The position numbers and the translations under genes are program-made. Shown here piece by piece: positions 59,550-64,000 of a stretch of 64,000 nt of DNA (position 1 is the stretch's first letter; every line of letters starts with the position of its first letter). Below the pieces are notes generated by a model that had not been told where the DNA came from, ran no database searches, and saw nothing but the letters and a program-made list of their open reading frames with translations. This stretch comes from an uncultured Oscillospiraceae bacterium (GTDB taxonomy: Bacteria > Bacillota > Clostridia > Oscillospirales > Oscillospiraceae): NCBI GenBank assembly GCA_947624385.1, contig CANQJZ010000007.1:1-64000 (forward strand), given 5' to 3'.

Positions 59550-61808
59550 ATGGATCACATGATGGGAATGAAGCGGATTTTAATTCTTGCGTTGTTTGGA
59601 GATCCTACTTTGCCGGCTGGGGTTCTTCATACAGGTGGGTTCAATCAGACATTAAGAGAGTTCCTTATCTCTCTGGTGCCGTCACACCTGCCAATTAGTG
59701 TTATTACTGATACCTCGTGCTATTGTAACGATGATTTTACACGTGTGTCAGACTATATTGAAATACGACGCGTTTCTGTTACGCAGATTGAACACGAGGA
59801 CCAAGAAACACTGCGCATGGGACAGAATCGAATTTTGGAAGATATTCTTCATATCGTCGGGGACGGTATAGCAGATGTGGCGCTCATACATAGTTTTTAC
59901 TGGTTTTCTGGTCATTTAGCCAGACTTATCCATGAACGATATCAAATCCCATATATCCACACTCCCATATCTATGTCCTACAACAAAACAGCCGTTGGCC
60001 GCGAAGCGAACTGTCCGTTCCAGATTGAGTGCGAACAAGCCTTTCTGCAAACAGCCGATTTGGTGTTGGCCATTACAGAACAGGAGGCCAATATTCTTGT
60101 ATCTCAGTATCGAATCAAACGCGCAAGCATTATCGTCACAGGGAGAAGCGTTGATGGTGTTTTTCATACGCCTGCCCGGAATATAAACGGCTGCCCGAGG
60201 GGAGTCCAACAGTCATACGCCCCGGCCGACAAGGAGATAGATACACGATGGTGGAGCGCAGGTGCATACACTTTCTTAGGTAGAATGGTCGCCATAAAGG
60301 GTCCGCTTCAAATTATTCAGGCGTGGGTATTACTGAGAGATCGCTATGGGGCCGCAACACCGCCTCTTTGGCTGATAGGCGGAACGCCAACTCAAATTGC
60401 AAATCTACGTGAACAAATATTAAAACGTGTAAAATGCTTACCGGAGTACGAAGCGCAGCAGGAGATCGTATGGTGGGGTTATCTGGATCAGGTATCTATA
60501 AGTGCCCTCTTTTTGAAAACACTTGTATTGGTCACACATTCTCAATTTGAGGCAGGAGGACGAGTCGTTCTGGAAGCAATGTGCCAGGGAAAACCTGTAA
60601 TCGCAACGCCGAACGGTTTTGCTGCTGACTATATTCAGAATCACGTCAATGGGTTCATAGCCGAATATGGGGACACAAAACGATTATCTCGATGCATGGA
60701 ATACTTCATTCGCCAGCCCTATCTGACTTATACCATGGGAAATGCCGCAAAACAGACATTTGAACAGATCGAACGCAGATGGAATTATACCGGCATACAT
60801 CGTGAGATCTATCAAAGCTACTTGACGGGGAGTAAAAAACCGGTCGGCAATCAGAAAATCTTCCGCCCCCAAATTGCCCCCGAGTTACTGGAAAAAGTGG
60901 ACTGTTTTCCCTATTGTGATATATGTTTCAGCAAAGAGGAATGGATGAAGGAATTATCGGCTGTCTTCTCTTCTCAAATTGAGGAGTTCCATTCCGTCAT
61001 ACCGTCAAAACCTCATGCACGTCATTTCGAATTCAATTGCAAAAAGGAGCAGTATAGGGTCAAGCAGTTTTATAATCGTCTGAATAAAGATGTGATATGG
61101 GATCCAAGAGAGACAAGAAACATCTTTATTGGCGCAGATCAACTCCAGATTTCTGCGTTATCACAGTATTTTGCGGGCGTTGTCCCGATAACTGCCATGT
61201 CAGGTCACGGAAATTACTATGTGCTTCCTGAATTATTCCCGGCAAATCCAGATTACAGTTCTCTCTATGCGCTATTAAAAGATTTTAGCTTGAGTGAAGG
61301 CTCTGAGAATCTACGATCCATTGCAAAGCGCTACCGGGGGAATTGCTCTCACGCAGAGACACTGGAATCCATATTCAACTCGCTTACACGTTCTTCAAAA
61401 GAATTGGGAGAAGGCATCAGTCGGCAAATGCTACGTTATTTTCCCGACATGGAGGACTTGATTCGCGCATCTGGATCAAGTGCGCGCTACGGCTTGAACT
61501 ATGGAAAGACACTCAAGCATCATGTATTTTTGCATGATACACATTTATTATTGCTGCCCACTGCAAACTGGTACTGGGGTGAATTAGGTCCTGACTTTAT
61601 AAGCGCTGCACTTTGGAGCGGCGAGAGGATCGGCGGTATTCTGGATCAGGGGAGTGACACCAGACAGTTACTATGGCTCGCGAGTATGGCTTGGAAAAAT
61701 GTACTCCGAGCAGAATGGAATGGCGCAGTGGCGGAGTCCCGTTGGAAAAGGTTACTCTCACTCGCGCTATCCGAACTTGGCATACGCAACAAAATCGCTA
61801 TATCTTAA
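59550..61808 (+). CDS. GT4-like glycosyltransferase with about 300-aa C-terminal region of unknown family
   Basis: GGFNQTLREFLISLVPSH..., AYTFLGRMVAIKGPLQIIQAW, EAGGRVVLEAMCQGKPVIATPNG (GT-B nucleotide-sugar site). Confidence 0.75.
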   Translation: MDHMMGMKRILILALFGDPTLPAGVLHTGGFNQTLREFLISLVPSHLPISVITDTSCYCNDDFTRVSDYIEIRRVSVTQIEHEDQETLRMGQNRILEDILHIVGDGIADVALIHSFYWFSGHLARLIHERYQIPYIHTPISMSYNKTAVGREANCPFQIECEQAFLQTADLVLAITEQEANILVSQYRIKRASIIVTGRSVDGVFHTPARNINGCPRGVQQSYAPADKEIDTRWWSAGAYTFLGRMVAIKGPLQIIQAWVLLRDRYGAATPPLWLIGGTPTQIANLREQILKRVKCLPEYEAQQEIVWWGYLDQVSISALFLKTLVLVTHSQFEAGGRVVLEAMCQGKPVIATPNGFAADYIQNHVNGFIAEYGDTKRLSRCMEYFIRQPYLTYTMGNAAKQTFEQIERRWNYTGIHREIYQSYLTGSKKPVGNQKIFRPQIAPELLEKVDCFPYCDICFSKEEWMKELSAVFSSQIEEFHSVIPSKPHARHFEFNCKKEQYRVKQFYNRLNKDVIWDPRETRNIFIGADQLQISALSQYFAGVVPITAMSGHGNYYVLPELFPANPDYSSLYALLKDFSLSEGSENLRSIAKRYRGNCSHAETLESIFNSLTRSSKELGEGISRQMLRYFPDMEDLIRASGSSARYGLNYGKTLKHHVFLHDTHLLLLPTANWYWGELGPDFISAALWSGERIGGILDQGSDTRQLLWLASMAWKNVLRAEWNGAVAESRWKRLLSLALSELGIRNKIAIS

Positions 61809-64000
61809 GAATCCGTTTTCCCTCGCATAGATACTTAGTTCCTTTTAATAGTTCATCAAGCCGATCCGGAATAATGTATGCAGAGTACGCCAGCCGCAGC
61901 TCAGGAAGGGTTATTTCCTCCAGAAGACGTTCCTTCAGGGATTTGTCAACACCTAACCGCTCGCAATGATCCAGTATAATCAACACGCCGACATAGATTT
62001 TAGGCAGAGAATCTGACGACATATCCATGTTGTTAATGTTATCAAGATGGTACCGCAAGAGGAAATCTACTGCCTCTTTCGTATATACAAGAGCCTCTGG
62101 CTCGCGTCCCATCTCCATACACAATGAAGAAAGATTAATGAGCGGGGGCCAAATATGCGTACGGTGAACATGTATCTGGAATAGTTTATAGGCCGCCAAA
62201 AAATGTTCGCTGGCCGCTTCTAAATTTCCGCGAACCCATGCAATGCTGCCAAGCAGATGGTCGGATCGTCCTTCTTCGATAGCTATATTATTTTCATACG
62301 AGATTGTCCAAACCCGGCCGCACAGTTCCTCAGCTTTATCATACTGTCCCAGCAAGAAGTACATCGTCGCTATATTGTGATCCGCATGTAATGTGTCGGC
62401 CAAGGAATCGCCGCACTCTTCCTTGGCTTTTTTGAAATAGTCAAGCGCGGTCTCAGGATCGCTCATAGTATGGAGACTGGCAGTATTAGAATAAAAAGCA
62501 TGTTTGAAATGCCGCGCGTTTCCTAGGCGATCTTTTCCTGTTTCCAAAAAAGCGACACTTGCCTGAAGATTGTCAAGGTGTTTTATCGCAAGAGCTTTGT
62601 TGTTCCACAATTCTGCCAGACATTCAAGTTCCTGGGAGTCTAATGTCCCTCCCATCTGGGCAATCCCGCGGTCGGCATACACCAGCATGTTCCGGTAATC
62701 CGCTTGCCCAAGGGCAACTTGGCATTTTATGCTCGTAGCTTTCGCCATGGCATGTTTAAACGAAAGCCCGTCAGTTGGCCATTCACTGGCAGATGCGAGT
62801 TGCATCACTGCATCCAACTGATCTATGTAGTATTGAAGCTCTGGAGCCTCGGAGCCCTTGAGTTTTAGAACTGCCTCAATCAGATGGTACAGAAGCCAAT
62901 GCTGCTCGTACAGATTGAGGTGATATATGTCGATATTTTCCATCCATAACTCGTAGACTGCCTTAAGCACATCATATACCCGTTCATATTCCCCATGAGA
63001 CAGATGACTGATCGCAAGTGGAAGCCATATGCTATGGAGCTTCCCATAATCCTTTGTCCTGTGCAAAATGGTAAATCGTTTGTGCATAATGTACTCTGGA
63101 TCAGAGAAATGCTTTTCCAGAATAGGCTCGATTTCCGCGAGGATTTGATTGAAAAAAGAACGGGTAACAAACTCATACTTTTGGATGCTATTGAGATATA
63201 CATCGTGCCGAACATGGAACTGTCCGCCATCTTTGCGTAAGAATGGGCAAACATTTAGTGCCGGTACAGGCGACGACTGGCCAAAAGCAACAGCAACCTC
63301 ATCTATCAAGGAGGTGGCGGCGTGCCCGTCAAACAATCCGAGGGCAACTAGGCCGCAGTGAACGGAGGTCCCACCGATTGCAGCAAACTCTGTAACGATA
63401 TGATCAACACATCCGAGTGATAACTTAAACCGCGCTGAAAGACTTGGAAGCCCAATGCTACTATGCTCTATTACGCGTCCCAGCTCTGAATTCCGGATCG
63501 CTTCAGAACCCGCCGACAGGGCGAGGGGATGTGCGCCGAAATAGCGGATCAACTTGACTTTATCTTCGCCTGTCAGCCACCGGGCGTTGATATCCAGAAA
63601 TTGACGTGCCTCCGTCACGCCCCACTCCGGCAACAACACCGTGTCCAAATATGAGCGTTCTCGCTTGACGTCAGAAAGAAAGCGAGTTACCTTAGCTTGT
63701 CTTGTGGTGTCCACTCTGTCATCAATTTTAAGCAGAAAACTGATTGGACTGCCAGAGAGTATGCGAATTACACTGCAAAGGAAATCCAATGCTTTGCTTG
63801 TCGCACGATCAAGATTTGAAATCACCACCAGGCATCGTACGCGCCGAAGCGTCGGTGGAATGATTGTCCGCAAATAATCAAGCAACAACTCCGTGTGGAT
63901 CGTTTGGTTTTGATCAAATTGCTCGCTGGACTGATGGATCATATGAATGAGGGCCTTTCTGGATTTTGAAGGGAATTGATGGTCGCCCAGATACTCAGTG
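61798..64000 (-). CDS. STAND-like P-loop NTPase/TPR protein (N-terminus beyond window)
   Basis: RCLVVISNLDRA Walker-B-like strand, winged-helix-like middle, C-terminal TPR-like helices (ADHNIATMYFLLGQYDKAEELCGR). Frame open to 64000 (TEYLGDHQFPSKSRKALIHMIHQ...). Confidence 0.7.
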   Translation of the reverse strand, partial: TEYLGDHQFPSKSRKALIHMIHQSSEQFDQNQTIHTELLLDYLRTIIPPTLRRVRCLVVISNLDRATSKALDFLCSVIRILSGSPISFLLKIDDRVDTTRQAKVTRFLSDVKRERSYLDTVLLPEWGVTEARQFLDINARWLTGEDKVKLIRYFGAHPLALSAGSEAIRNSELGRVIEHSSIGLPSLSARFKLSLGCVDHIVTEFAAIGGTSVHCGLVALGLFDGHAATSLIDEVAVAFGQSSPVPALNVCPFLRKDGGQFHVRHDVYLNSIQKYEFVTRSFFNQILAEIEPILEKHFSDPEYIMHKRFTILHRTKDYGKLHSIWLPLAISHLSHGEYERVYDVLKAVYELWMENIDIYHLNLYEQHWLLYHLIEAVLKLKGSEAPELQYYIDQLDAVMQLASASEWPTDGLSFKHAMAKATSIKCQVALGQADYRNMLVYADRGIAQMGGTLDSQELECLAELWNNKALAIKHLDNLQASVAFLETGKDRLGNARHFKHAFYSNTASLHTMSDPETALDYFKKAKEECGDSLADTLHADHNIATMYFLLGQYDKAEELCGRVWTISYENNIAIEEGRSDHLLGSIAWVRGNLEAASEHFLAAYKLFQIHVHRTHIWPPLINLSSLCMEMGREPEALVYTKEAVDFLLRYHLDNINNMDMSSDSLPKIYVGVLIILDHCERLGVDKSLKERLLEEITLPELRLAYSAYIIPDRLDELLKGTKYLCEGKRILKI

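Noticed and set aside
59316-59558. 80-aa minus-strand ORF between the peptidase and GT genes
   Set aside because: Covers the divergent promoter region, no RBS or recognisable family.

Overview
High-GC Firmicutes chromosome, probably a spore-forming gut clostridium of the Oscillospiraceae type. This lineage call is inferred from gene content (GerW/YtfJ, ScpAB, SpoIVFB-like protease, IspH-S1 fusion, Spo0A-type DNA-binding domain). About 1-55.9 kb is mostly minus-strand housekeeping DNA: Opp-type ABC transporter, recG, cmk/ispH-rpsA, scpAB, engB-lon-clpX-clpP-tig, thrC-yraN-rnhB-rbgA-lepB-rplS, an MMPL exporter, a tRNA-Gly/tRNA-Pro pair, nrdDG, secG, an ECF sigma/ABC operon and gpsA. From about 55.9 kb the content changes to mobile-element debris: a Tn916-Xis-like chimeric ORF with a frameshift and a truncated DNA methylase. 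This is followed by a visibly AT-richer island running off the window end. That island holds an HExxH metallopeptidase, a glycosyltransferase with a large unassigned C-terminal region, and a STAND-like/TPR protein. Items most worth following up: (1) the peptidase/GT/STAND island; (2) two copies of a covarying structured element placed immediately after each tRNA; (3) a chain of seven tandem hairpins closed by an outer stem at 19.93-20.12 kb, and a smaller relative at 10.05 kb; (4) tandem NrdR-type boxes on a consensus promoter upstream of nrdD; (5) a perfect palindrome just downstream of the GT promoter; (6) a receiver-less Spo0A-type protein co-encoded with an XRE regulator. No CRISPR array, rRNA or complete integrase was seen. 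All family calls come from reading motifs by eye; no database search was run.
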